Below, in pieces: positions 24,171 through 32,346 of a stretch of DNA of 64,000 nucleotides (within the stretch, counting starts at the first letter, position 1; the number at the start of each line of letters is the position of its first letter). The notes beneath the pieces were generated by a model that ran no database searches, was not told where the DNA came from, and saw nothing but the letters and a program-made list of their open reading frames with translations. The DNA is from Ceriagrion tenellum. Lineage: Eukaryota > Arthropoda > Insecta > Odonata > Coenagrionidae. The translations under genes were made by a program, and so were the position numbers. The stretch lies in assembly GCA_963169105.1 (NCBI GenBank), contig OY720643.1, positions 83,621,696 through 83,685,695 on the forward strand, in the 5' to 3' direction.

Positions 24171-24533
24171 CTAAATATACCACACCCTCCGGCTTTCCTT
24201 TCTCCCCAGAATGTCTCTGACCCTCCGTTATGTGTCCTAATGCCTTAAACACCCCTATTCCCACCCTTCCTTCTCCTGAGCCCAGTTCGGGGTAGTGCAG
24301 TTGATATTTAAAACCACAATACTCCCCCGTTTCCTCCCTCCCCCTTTCCAGTCACCAAGCTGTCTCAAGCTACAACCGCCGTTCTTATGTCTTCTTCCTT
24401 GGTCCACTGAAATAAGTTGTACTTTCACGCCCCTATCCCCTCCCACTCCACTCACCTTCCTTCCCTTTCCCCCATTTTTCACAACGCTTCCGACTAGGAC
24501 TATTTATCTACGATCCTAACCGAAGAATGCCGC

Positions 24534-24570
24534 GCATGATTATGCCACAAAGTGGTGAAACGCGTAATTC
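24534..24570 (+). ncRNA. Decayed hammerhead-like motif of PLE-B
   Basis: ATGATTA (CTGATGA expected), T, GCCAC/GTGGT hairpin closed by AAA, GAAAC and the palindromic ACGCGT stem III. Two core bases are lost. It lies where a 3' pLTR ribozyme is expected for PLE-B. Confidence 0.55.
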
Positions 24571-24836
24571 TAGCAAATAAACCTGTGCGAGAATACCCAG
24601 TGCGTTTTTATTCAGCTTGAATTGGAATGCTTTTTTCAGTTGCTAATGTTGTATTTATATTATTAATCACAGCGTAAGTAACTTGTTTGCGTTTTTTAAG
24701 CATAATTTAAAAAACAATCTTTGTATTGTATTAAGTTAAAAAATAAAATATGTAGATCTCATGCACTTTTATGAAACGCGAACAAAATATATCGTATCAC
24801 TCACTTTCGTCAGTCTCACTTGGTGGTATTCCATCA

Positions 24837-24979
24837 TTAAAAATTTTAAGATGTCAACTTTTACTAGAACCACTCGATTTATTAAACAACGACCCAGGTT
24901 TCGATGTGCATTCACATCATCTTCAGGTAATTGGAGGCCGATGTGCAGGCCTTATATAGTAAACATTACCAGGTGGGGA
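24837..24979 (-). repeat. PLE-C left pLTR arm
   Basis: 143 bp, reverse-complementary to 25884-26026 with very few differences. It contains the minus-strand hammerhead-like motif and a TATATAAGG stretch upstream of it on that strand, a possible internal promoter. Confidence 0.85.
24889..24927 (-). ncRNA. Hammerhead ribozyme-like motif, PLE-C left arm
   Basis: On the minus strand: CTGAAGA, T, GATGTG/CACATC hairpin, GAAAC, CTGGGTC. The core is intact (CTGANGA and GAAA). Stem III is nearly palindromic with no loop, so it would fit pairing between two ribozyme copies. Stem I is weak. Confidence 0.65.
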
Positions 24980-25042
24980 AAGGGGGGGGAGGGAAGAGAA
25001 CAATGCTGGAAGAGGGTGGTCACGGGAGGGTAGGGAGGTGGG

Positions 25043-25870
25043 CTAGGAGGACGAAGTGGAGGGGATTAAAGCTTTGAGGATGGGGGAATAGGCAGGGAGC
25101 ATACATTCATCAACAAAAAATTTATCACAGTAAGCTTGGTTTTTAATAAATTCTAGTTGTTCTAAGGCATTCAGCTTAGCAAAATGGAGAGGTGTCATAG
25201 TAAAATCACTTTTATGTCCGTGGATTAAAAGATTACGGGCGAAGTTGCTTCCGTTAAAATTAAAATTTCTAAAATCCCTTTTATACTCCTTTTGTGTAAT
25301 TTCACAATTTCTACAGGTCTGTCCAACATACTGTCCACCACATTCATTACATTTCATTAAGTATACACCACTTAATTTCTGAGGTTCAATGGAGTCCTTG
25401 CAGTTCACTAACAGTTTTTTCACAGTGTATGGTGTTGTAAATGCCACTTTATACCGGTCCTTTGCAAACAATTGAGCCACTCGAGAGGAAATCTCCCCGA
25501 AGTAGGTTATTGAACGCCATTGATGAACAGGGGGTTCTGTTTTGTTATACAAACTGGCCACGGCTCTTTTCCTCCTATTCTTGCGAATTAATTTGTCTGT
25601 TAGTGAGAGTGTATAGCCGTTATTGACTGCAATCTGCACTGATTGTTCGGGTTTCTTTTTCAAACTCTGAGTCGTTCAGGGGAATGTTGAAAAGGCGGTT
25701 TATAAGGGCGTGGAAAGCAGAAAGTTTTTGCGAGTAAGGGTGTCTGGAATCAGCAGGTATGGCATGGTCGGTATAGGTGGGTTTGCGGAAAATTGACAAA
25801 TGGTGCCTCCCTTCTTCAAGGGAGATAGTCAAATCTAAGAAATTGATTGAACGGTTACACTCCAATTCAC
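25043..25870 (-). pseudogene. PLE-C reverse transcriptase C-terminus plus GIY-YIG endonuclease
   Basis: Two overlapping minus-strand frames form one broken ORF. From about 25870 to 25640 the PLE RT C-terminal region is visible: SINFLDLTISLEEGRHHLSI, FRKPTYTDHAIPADSRHPYS and ALINRLFNIPL. The frame then shifts by one base near 25640 and continues VQIAVNNGYTLSLTDKLI, a linker ending KKLLVNCKDSIEP, and the endonuclease: SGVYLMKCNECGGQYVGQT (GIY and YIG strands) and SNFARNLLIHGH. At the last motif PLE-A and PLE-B have AEH, while here it is ARN, so the conserved acidic residue appears lost. The RT palm with its catalytic Asp pair is absent. The product cannot be functional. Confidence 0.85.
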
Positions 25871-25883
25871 GACCCCCCCTCTT

Positions 25884-26026
25884 ACCCCACCTGGTAATGT
25901 TTACTATATAAGGCCTGCACATCGGCCTCCATTTACCTGAAGATGATGTGAATGCACATCGAAACCTGGGTCGTTGTTTAATAAATCGAGTGGTTCTAGT
26001 AAAAGTTGACATCTTAAAATTTTTAA
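25884..26026 (+). repeat. PLE-C right pLTR arm (inverted)
   Basis: Inverted copy of 24837-24979. Its ribozyme-like motif lies on the plus strand, so the element carries the motif on both strands. Confidence 0.85.
25936..25973 (+). ncRNA. Hammerhead ribozyme-like motif, PLE-C right arm
   Basis: Same as the left-arm motif, on the opposite strand: CTGAAGA, T, GATGTG/CACATC, GAAAC, CTGGGTC. The core is intact. Confidence 0.65.
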
Positions 26027-26830
26027 AATATATCGTTAGTCATTAAGTATAAATATTCCACACAATTTTATTGGGAGTTGGGCTTACCATCTTTCTCATA
26101 TTCCATCCTCATCAAAATGGTGGAGCCGCCGGTAATATACGAGGCACCAGCGTGAACCCAGTACACTATTAATCAGTTGCACTATTTGACACGTATATCG
26201 TCTCTCTCCAAGGCAACGTGAACGCCTTACCCATGCCATTACCCACGCCATCTTTCCTTTCACCATTCTTCAGAGCTTGCATGCAGAAAGTGGTCTGGCC
26301 TCATAAGTGGCACAGTACCTGTTCCGTGAGATAACATAGGACCCCACCTTCCTTAGCCGTGATCATACGATGACATTATATTCGCTTTTAGCGTGGCAAA
26401 GGCTTTCAGTATATTGATCCCTTAGCCATAAGGTCATCTGCAGGTAAGAAATAACGCATTTAGGAAAGCGTATCGGACCCTGATATGATGGTGGTGGTTT
26501 TTGTGAAAAAAGGCGATCCAAAACCCTATCGTGAAAATATAGATACTTGGTTTTGTGGATTTTGGAAGCCCGCATAGAGACATGGTAGCGCCTTATCATG
26601 ATAATTATGTCTTAAATCGACGAAAAACATGTTGGGTCCGACTATACCGATGATTTTGAAAATTAAAGGGCAGATTTCATTGTGATTCAGAATTATTCGC
26701 ATTTTTCCTGCATTTCAACGTATTGGTGGACAACTGTTTTTCCGGAATTCCAGTCGGCATTAACAGGTCCTGATAATAGGGGGTAATGAAGCTCAAATGA
26801 TTTCGTACTGTCTACTAATTTTATTTCCAC

Positions 26831-26877
26831 CTCTTGCTACACGTGTTTCGACTGACTAGCAGTCATCATCAGGCAAG
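26831..26877 (-). ncRNA. Intact hammerhead ribozyme-like motif, left arm
   Basis: Exact inverted copy of the plus-strand motif at 26879-26925 (see there). Confidence 0.75.
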
Positions 26878-26878
26878 A

Positions 26879-26925
26879 CTTGCCTGATGATGACTGCTAG
26901 TCAGTCGAAACACGTGTAGCAAGAG
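26879..26925 (+). ncRNA. Intact hammerhead ribozyme-like motif, right arm
   Basis: CTTGC, CTGATGA, T, GACTG/CAGTC hairpin with CTAGT loop, GAAAC, the palindromic ACACGTGT stem III, A, then GCAAG. CTTGC and GCAAG pair as stem I directly at the expected cleavage site (GTA|GCAAG). All invariant core bases are present. This is the best ribozyme candidate in the window. The self-complementary stem III suggests a dimeric active form, as proposed for minimal PLE hammerheads. Confidence 0.8.
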
Positions 26926-27110
26926 GTGGAAATAAAATTAGTAGACAGTACGAAATCATTTGAGCTTCATTATTCATTATGCTGTTCTACGATATCTCGC
27001 CTGAGAAAGTGGAGTTGGTCCTAATAATGCCGATTGGAATGCCAGAGATAAGATTGTCAATTGAAATGCTAAAATGCGGGAAGAACCCCGACAATTCTGA
27101 ATTAAATCAT

Positions 27111-28099
27111 AACCATGAAAGTCTTTGCGACATATTTCATAGTGAAGAGAATGGTTTTTCGGGTCTCCTTCCGTGTTTATCCATTTTTATAGACAATATT
27201 TTGCCAAATTTCCAGCTGGCTTCTTCTTATTCATAGTGTAAATCTTTACCTTTATACTTCCCCATAAATTTAGGGGAATCTGGTACGATCACGGTGATTA
27301 AACCGGAGACGTATTGACTCCAATCGGGTCAATTTAGACTAAAAATGCATTACTATGAACCATATATGTTTATTAAAGTAACATAGTAAGGAGTAGGCTG
27401 TATGATACTACAGAGCATTTGAAGTTGTAGAATTTAAGTTTTTCACTGTATTACAGTATTAGTTTGAAAAATACAGTAAAATGAATAAAAAATTCCATTA
27501 TATTACAAATTTTGCAAGTAGTCGTAAAAATGACGCAGAATATGGTAGTAGAAGATTTTAGCTGAATCTATGTGCAAATGAAAAATTTCATTCGCAAAAG
27601 CACGATAACTACCTTCTCTGATACCCCTAATATGCACGTGTTGTGCTTCAGTAATCCCCGCCGATGTGTTTCCGGGTAAAGTTACTTCACGCACTCATAA
27701 ATAGTAGTCCCATCAGCCTAGTTCAAAGTATTTTCTTGCCCACAAATCAGTATAAAAATGAGAAATTGACGAAGAAACGTTATAAAAAAATTTAATAATG
27801 CCCGCACTTTGGGCCATTTGGGGTGAGGAACATTTACGAATGAATCGTAAAATATTTTATGTGTGGCTCTAGCATAAGGATGCGAATAATGACAACTCTG
27901 ATATTCAATTAAATAATTTAATTCAAAATCGATTAACTCCAATAGCGTTGATTGGTTCTAATTTCAAAAGAAAAGCATTGCGAATGTTTTCACATATTAG
28001 TCCTTTGTACAACTTTGTACAAATTTAGATAGTTGCTTAGTTTCCTTAATGGCACAAAGGGTTTTTGGGGTTTATGTGTGGAAATAATCTGACTTGTAT
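27111..28099. other. No gene recognised
   Basis: AT-rich DNA with short frames and no repeat partner seen. Confidence 0.45.
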
Positions 28100-28250
28100 T
28101 TACTTTTGTAAAGATTAACATTACCTATGTTGAAGTAATTGCCATGAGAAAAATTCGGCCTAGATCGGGAGTCGAACCACAGACCTTCGGTTTGCCAGAC
28201 CAATGCGCAGACCACTACGCTATCCAGGCTTCCTAATTCCTATGGCAATT
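28100..28250 (-). mobile_element. tRNA-derived SINE, minus strand
   Basis: On the minus strand the head reads GCCTGGATAGCGTAGTGG (A-box-like TAGCGTAGTGG), CTGCGCATTGGTCTGGC and GTGGTTCGACTCCCG (B box), followed by CTAGGCCGAATTTTTCTCAT and a GGCAATTAC tail. The D- and anticodon-arm regions are not those of a clean tRNA, so this is a SINE head. Short pieces of its tail sequence recur at 28424-28442 and 28482-28498. Confidence 0.7.
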
Positions 28251-28332
28251 TAGGTGGATACAAGGCAACTAGATCTTAAGCCCTTGCGGTCCATCAAAGA
28301 TGGCAACGCAAGGGAGTGTGGCAATGGCAATA

Positions 28333-28924
28333 GATATTTATAAAAAATAATTTTGCCTACTTTCAAGATGGAGACTTCTTGTTTGACGGAGATTTACTCT
28401 TCTTTGCGCCAAGTTTCCACAACCTCATGGCAATTTCTTCAAAAAAATTAACCCGCCATGTTTGAATTTCAAATTACCTATGTTGTCAAAAATTATCTGT
28501 CATATTATCTTTTTATATGTGCCAAAAATATTTTATTTTCCCAATATCCTGTAACTAATGTAATTTTTCTACTACTACTACTCATTAAAATGGATGCGAA
28601 AGGTAATATCAATCGACCTTATTTTCAAATCCTTGGCGTTTTCAATGATATTCCCAAACTAAAATGGCATTAACCGTTTAGATTAGAATATGGCCCTGAT
28701 ATAAATGAAAATAACTGGTGTTTTGGAGTAACCATTTCTTAACTGGATGACTGGACGACTCTAATAATGAAGTGGTATTTACTTTGTAGCGTCAAGTGCT
28801 ATTATCAATCTAGCAGTACTTGAAGTCTTAAATAGATATTTAAAAAAAATAATTTTGCCTACTTTCAAGATGGAGACTTCTTGTTTGACGGAGATTTACT
28901 CCTCTTTGCGCCAAGTTTCCACAA
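28333..28924 (+). repeat. ~90 bp direct repeats flanking 407 bp
   Basis: 28333-28424 and 28832-28924 are nearly identical (AATTTTGCCTACTTTCAAGA, TGGAGACTTCTTGTTTGACG, CTTTGCGCCAAGTTTCCACA shared). The enclosed 407 bp has no open frame or recognised motif. It could be a local tandem duplication, or a small element flanked by short terminal repeats. Confidence 0.75.
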
Positions 28925-29466
28925 TATTGATTCAACAAGAACCACTCAATTATTCGCGAACTCTCCGCAGCACACTTTGCAACGCACTATGGAAAATGAA
29001 ACAAATTGCGCAACAAATGATCGCCATTCGGCTGGACCATTTCCTGAAACGCTGAAGGCATCGATTTTTTAGCGCACCCTAGGGCGAGGAACTCCCTAAA
29101 AACAAACGAGGAGCCATAAAGAGGAAGAGCAAGATAAGTGAAGGGCATAAGGTTCGTGTGTGGGGGGAAGTTATGACGTCAGAGCGTGACGAGGTCGTGA
29201 CGCAAGGTGGCAGCACCCGACCTTCCGGCCGCACTATGGGCGTAAACTTACGAGACATTTTCGCGAGTTTGTGAATGTTAGGAGGACGCATCTTACCCAC
29301 CGGTAAAGAATAGTTCTGTGAAAAATCCTCCTTCTGGCGGCACTTGCACTTGATTGAGGCGTTTTGACGCAAGGGGCATCTCGTTCAAGGCAACCATCGT
29401 CTAAAAAACATTGCAAAGTCTACCGCGCGTAGGTACTGGCAACGCTGACTGAAAGACTGTGAGGAA

Positions 29467-29912
29467 ATGCTGAACTATACTGCGTCATCATACGAACATA
29501 TCGTTAAAAACTGCTACGAGCGGACATACAACGTCTCTCAGCTTTTAGAGGGATTAGGTTTGGAGCCGCAGGAGACTCGTATATTACACGCTAGGCTTAG
29601 TTTGATTGAAAAAATCCCGACATTTGTGTTTCAAAGTGACACAGAGAATATTATTTTGACGCCACGCTACATGTCTATGTCCCAATGATGCGATAAAATA
29701 AGAGAAATACATCGCTGATCAGATGGGTACTTTCGTTCTTTCCACACGTAATAAGTGACTGTAATTAAATCGCAGCTCCACTGAAAACACTCCCATAATT
29801 CACATCCCTATTTCACCTCCCAATATTTTATACTTTACATGCTAGTGTCCTAACACGTCCTGTTACACTCCCATGCGGCTGCTCGCAGGGCAGTAAGTAG
29901 ATGTAGATAATC
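29467..29912 (+). pseudogene. LINE ORF C-terminus and 3' end with GATGTA tail
   Basis: An open frame at 29467-29688 ends in LEGLGLEPQETRILHARLSL, then IEKIPTFVFQSDTENIILTP and a stop. The tail after the stop (GATGCGATAAAATAAGAGA ... CTCCACT.AAAACACTCC ... CCCATGCGGCTGCTCGCAGG) is shared with copies at 12676-13010 (minus), 46830-47062 and 57560-57895, all ending in GTAGATGTAGAT. I infer a non-LTR retrotransposon from the repeated 3' end, the simple tail and the consistent 5' truncation. The clade is not clear. This is the best preserved of the four copies. Confidence 0.7.
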
Positions 29913-30782
29913 GCCGAAAACCCCTCGGGTAGCTTGTCGAAAAGGATCAATTAGAGAATTAACCTATCAACCATGACGGCTCATACTTAGTAATCTGATA
30001 GGAGAAAGATTGTTATATCTCCTTATGTTTACGATGTCTCAATAAAGATGTTATTTTTTGTCAAGATATACTTTATAATTTGCTGATATTCCAGTAGTTA
30101 ATTTATTCCCCGAGATGAAATTATCATGTTTGAGATACAAATATCCCCTGAGAAGGGTCTATTATTAGTAGTTGTAACTTTCAAGTTTGTTACTCAAGTT
30201 ATTAACGATAAATTAGGTCAGAAAATTATGAAGAAATGCGCCCGGTCGAGCAGGTATGATGCGTTGCCTGTATGAGCGCACGCACAACCAAATATATTAC
30301 TTAAGCATTATGGGTACTTACATCGGACGTGAGGTTATAAAGCAAGCTGTTATGAGTATCCGCGATGAATGGCAAATGACACAAACTCGTGGAGGTCTCA
30401 GAAAAATATCATTCGACTGGTCTGGCGAATTGCTTTTTCCTCTCTGTTTTCAAACTCTTGTGTGATCACTAGCTACTCTCTCCGTTAGCGTTAACGCTTT
30501 CCGACCTTTTCCGCATTTCCTTCAATTTCACAAAGAATGCGATAGTAATTGCCAGAGGAAAAAGGGCTTCCTCCATAGTTGATCGAGCCCCTGACATTTG
30601 AAAAATTCTAAAAATTTAGAAAGAAAGGAATTTGAAGGCAATTTCCTGCAATAAAGTAATTCTTTATGATTTTTTTCCTTCCAATACTATAAATTTTCCC
30701 TTCTCAACGGCCCATTTTTTATTATATTGATGAAAGGAATAGCATGTAAACTAACGTATATTTTCCAATTCTGAAGTCTCCG
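29913..30782. other. No gene recognised
   Basis: AT-rich DNA with a short plus frame (30256-30465) that matches nothing I recognise. Confidence 0.45.
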
Positions 30783-30938
30783 GTGATATTTCGTGGAGCC
30801 GAAACCACTGATAATTCAAAATATAGGGCTAATTCCACGAGTTTTATATTTATTACGACCTAGGTTTTGCTTGTTACAGCCTCATCAGGTGGATGGCGCT
30901 GTAATATGCGAAACCTGGTCGTCAAAAATGTTGAACTC

Positions 30939-30940
<2 letters not shown>
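30783..30940. mobile_element. PLE fold-back remnant
   Basis: A tail-like start with CCGGTGATATTTCGTGGAG (30782-30800) is followed by a left arm with a minus-strand ribozyme-like motif (30855-30889) and a shortened right arm with GCGAAACCTGGTCGT (30909-30923) on the plus strand. The right arm stops at about 30940, where the (AAT)n tail of the next LINE begins. Confidence 0.55.
30855..30889 (-). ncRNA. Decayed hammerhead-like motif
   Basis: On the minus strand: CTGATGA, GGCT/AGC hairpin, AAAAC in place of GAAAC, then CTAGGTCGT. Loss of the catalytic G12 position predicts no activity. Confidence 0.5.
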
Positions 30941-30971
<31 letters not shown>

Positions 30972-31995
30972 CTTTATTCACGGGTAATTAAACCCAATTT
31001 CACTTGAAATACATAAAGTACATAAAACAAATAATGACTTGTAAAAAGAATTGCACATACAATCAATTAACCTAAATCATGTAATATATAAAGGTCAGTT
31101 TCAATATAATACAATAAATGCAATAAAGACAAAAAATAAAAAATTCATTCATAAAAATACAATAGTCAAGATTTAACATTGTAATTTCTTAAAATCTTGT
31201 CATCATAAATAATATAAAAATATAATAATATATACGCTTCAGACAAAAAAAGAAAAAAAAATTCATTCATAAAAATACAATAGACCAGATTTTTCAATTT
31301 AATTTCTTAAATACTTATCATCATAAATAATGTAAAAAAAATATATATAAAAGGATAGGAGAGACATTAAAAATCTGTTAAAAACAAAAAAAATAATATA
31401 TATATACAATAAATACAGAGAAAAGAAGAAAAAAGAGAACATGTGTAGATAAATATAGATAGTTAGGATTATTTATTACCATAATAAATTATATCTAAAT
31501 GACACAGGCACTGATACACAGATATTTTAAATTTGTGGAAAGAGGTAAAAATATCTATATTGCAGTTGTTCAGATTCATAGCCCTATCTATTGGGGCATT
31601 TTTTCCGTAACATGTTCTGTGCCAGTTGGTTTGGAAAGTATCAGTAGATCTTAGGTTTCTAGGGGGCACATAAAAATTAATCTGTTCCAGTATAGATGGA
31701 CAGTCAATTAGGTTATTGGTTAGTTTATAAATGAAGATCATGTCAAAGTATTTTCGCCTAGACGACAGTGAGTTTAGACCAGCAGATAAAAGAATTTCAA
31801 GGTAGTTAGTGGATGAGTAGGGTATTCCTTTGCGAGATGAATACAGTCTGAGGAATTTATGCTGTATTCTTTCAATAGAGGAATTAAGTGTGGACAGATG
31901 AGGAGACCAAACTGGTGAACAGTATTCAAGGAGAGGTCTCACAAGTGCACAATATAATAATTTGAGAGAATGAGTGTTATGTAAGGTCAAGGTAA
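30941..31995 (-). pseudogene. L2/CR1-like LINE 3' half with (TTA)n tail
   Basis: The minus frame 31990-31469 (173 codons) is the C-terminal end of a LINE reverse transcriptase: LKLLYCALVRPLLEYCSPVW, then SIERIQHKFLRLYSSRKG, DMIFIYKLTNNLIDCPSILE and a YVPPRNLRSTDTF segment. The order LY..LVRP.LEYCSPVWSPH, RIQ.KFLR, D..F.YKL.N..ID is characteristic of CR1/L2/Jockey-type thumb and C-terminal regions. The catalytic palm is missing through 5' truncation near 31995. A long AT-rich 3' UTR follows, ending TGAATAAAGTTTATTATTA, a simple-repeat tail typical of L2-like elements. The frame itself has no stop, so the copy is not very old. Confidence 0.8.
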
Positions 31996-32305
31996 TTGCT
32001 CTATTTTTTTGTTTATTAGTACTGATGTTTATTTGTGTTTATTATAATTGATATATATGTTTGCCTGGATGAGAATCGAAGAAGAAAATTGACTTAAAAT
32101 GAATTATGGATGACAATAACAGGAGTTTAGGTTGTGTTTAGTAAAATTAAAAATGTTTTGCCGTATCTGTGAGGTAACAAAATGAACATTCCAACTCATG
32201 GTAATTAAAAGAATGCTGTTCCCTTTCATCTGGATCCCAGGGGAGTTTATAAATTAGCTCATTTTTTGCGCTAAATGCTATATCGGTTGGTCATTTTTTA
32301 ATTTC
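31996..32305. other. No gene recognised
   Basis: AT-rich DNA between the LINE and a ribozyme-like motif. Nothing seen. Confidence 0.45.
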
Positions 32306-32346
32306 CGTAGTGATGATGATAAGCGAGACGCTTATCGAAACGTTGG
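32306..32346 (+). ncRNA. Hammerhead-like motif with damaged C3
   Basis: GTGATGA, T, a perfect GATAAGCG/CGCTTATC hairpin closed by AGA, GAAAC and GTTGG. Stem II is the longest in the window, but the first core base is G instead of C. TTTCC upstream and GGAGAAA downstream could form an imperfect stem I. No inverted partner was seen. Confidence 0.5.

Larger units (their letters stand above)
24784..26036 (-). mobile_element. PLE-C: 5'-truncated Penelope-like element with inverted pLTRs
   Basis: Boundaries: the direct repeat AAAATATATCGT at 24784-24795 and 26025-26036 (12 bp, probable target-site duplication; the right copy overlaps the arm by two bases). From low to high coordinate: duplication, a 41 bp tail (24796-24836), left pLTR arm, C/T-rich 3' UTR, endonuclease and RT remnants on the minus strand, right pLTR arm in inverted orientation, duplication. 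The right arm abuts RT sequence at about 25870-25884, so the 5' part of the element is replaced by an inverted terminal repeat. That structure is known for PLE copies. The arms differ by only a few bases, so the insertion is fairly young. Confidence 0.85.
26766..27028. mobile_element. Coding-less PLE fold-back: 189 bp near-perfect palindrome
   Basis: 26784-26877 and 26879-26972 are exact reverse complements (94 bp arms, one unpaired base at 26878). Flanking GGTCCTGATAAT (26766-26777) and GGTCCTAATAAT (27017-27028) look like a 12 bp target-site duplication. The right flank (26973-27016) is a tail that, on the minus strand, has CTCAGGCGAGATATCGTAGA, the motif seen at 6.4 kb. There is no coding sequence. 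The absence of any arm mismatch implies a very recent insertion or gene conversion. Confidence 0.8.
26685..27110. repeat. Older inverted repeat split by the palindrome insertion
   Basis: Left flank (about 26685-26775) and right flank (about 27017-27110) are imperfect reverse complements: ATTCCAGTCGGCATTA on the left matches TAATGCCGATTGGAAT on the right, and ATTCAGAATT pairs with AATTCTGAATT further out. Removing the palindrome would join them into a hairpin with a small loop. It is probably an older fold-back or MITE-like element. Confidence 0.55.

Noticed and set aside
28145..28235. tRNA gene on the minus strand
   Set aside because: A- and B-box-like sequences are present, but the arms do not fold into a proper cloverleaf and the sequence continues as a SINE body.
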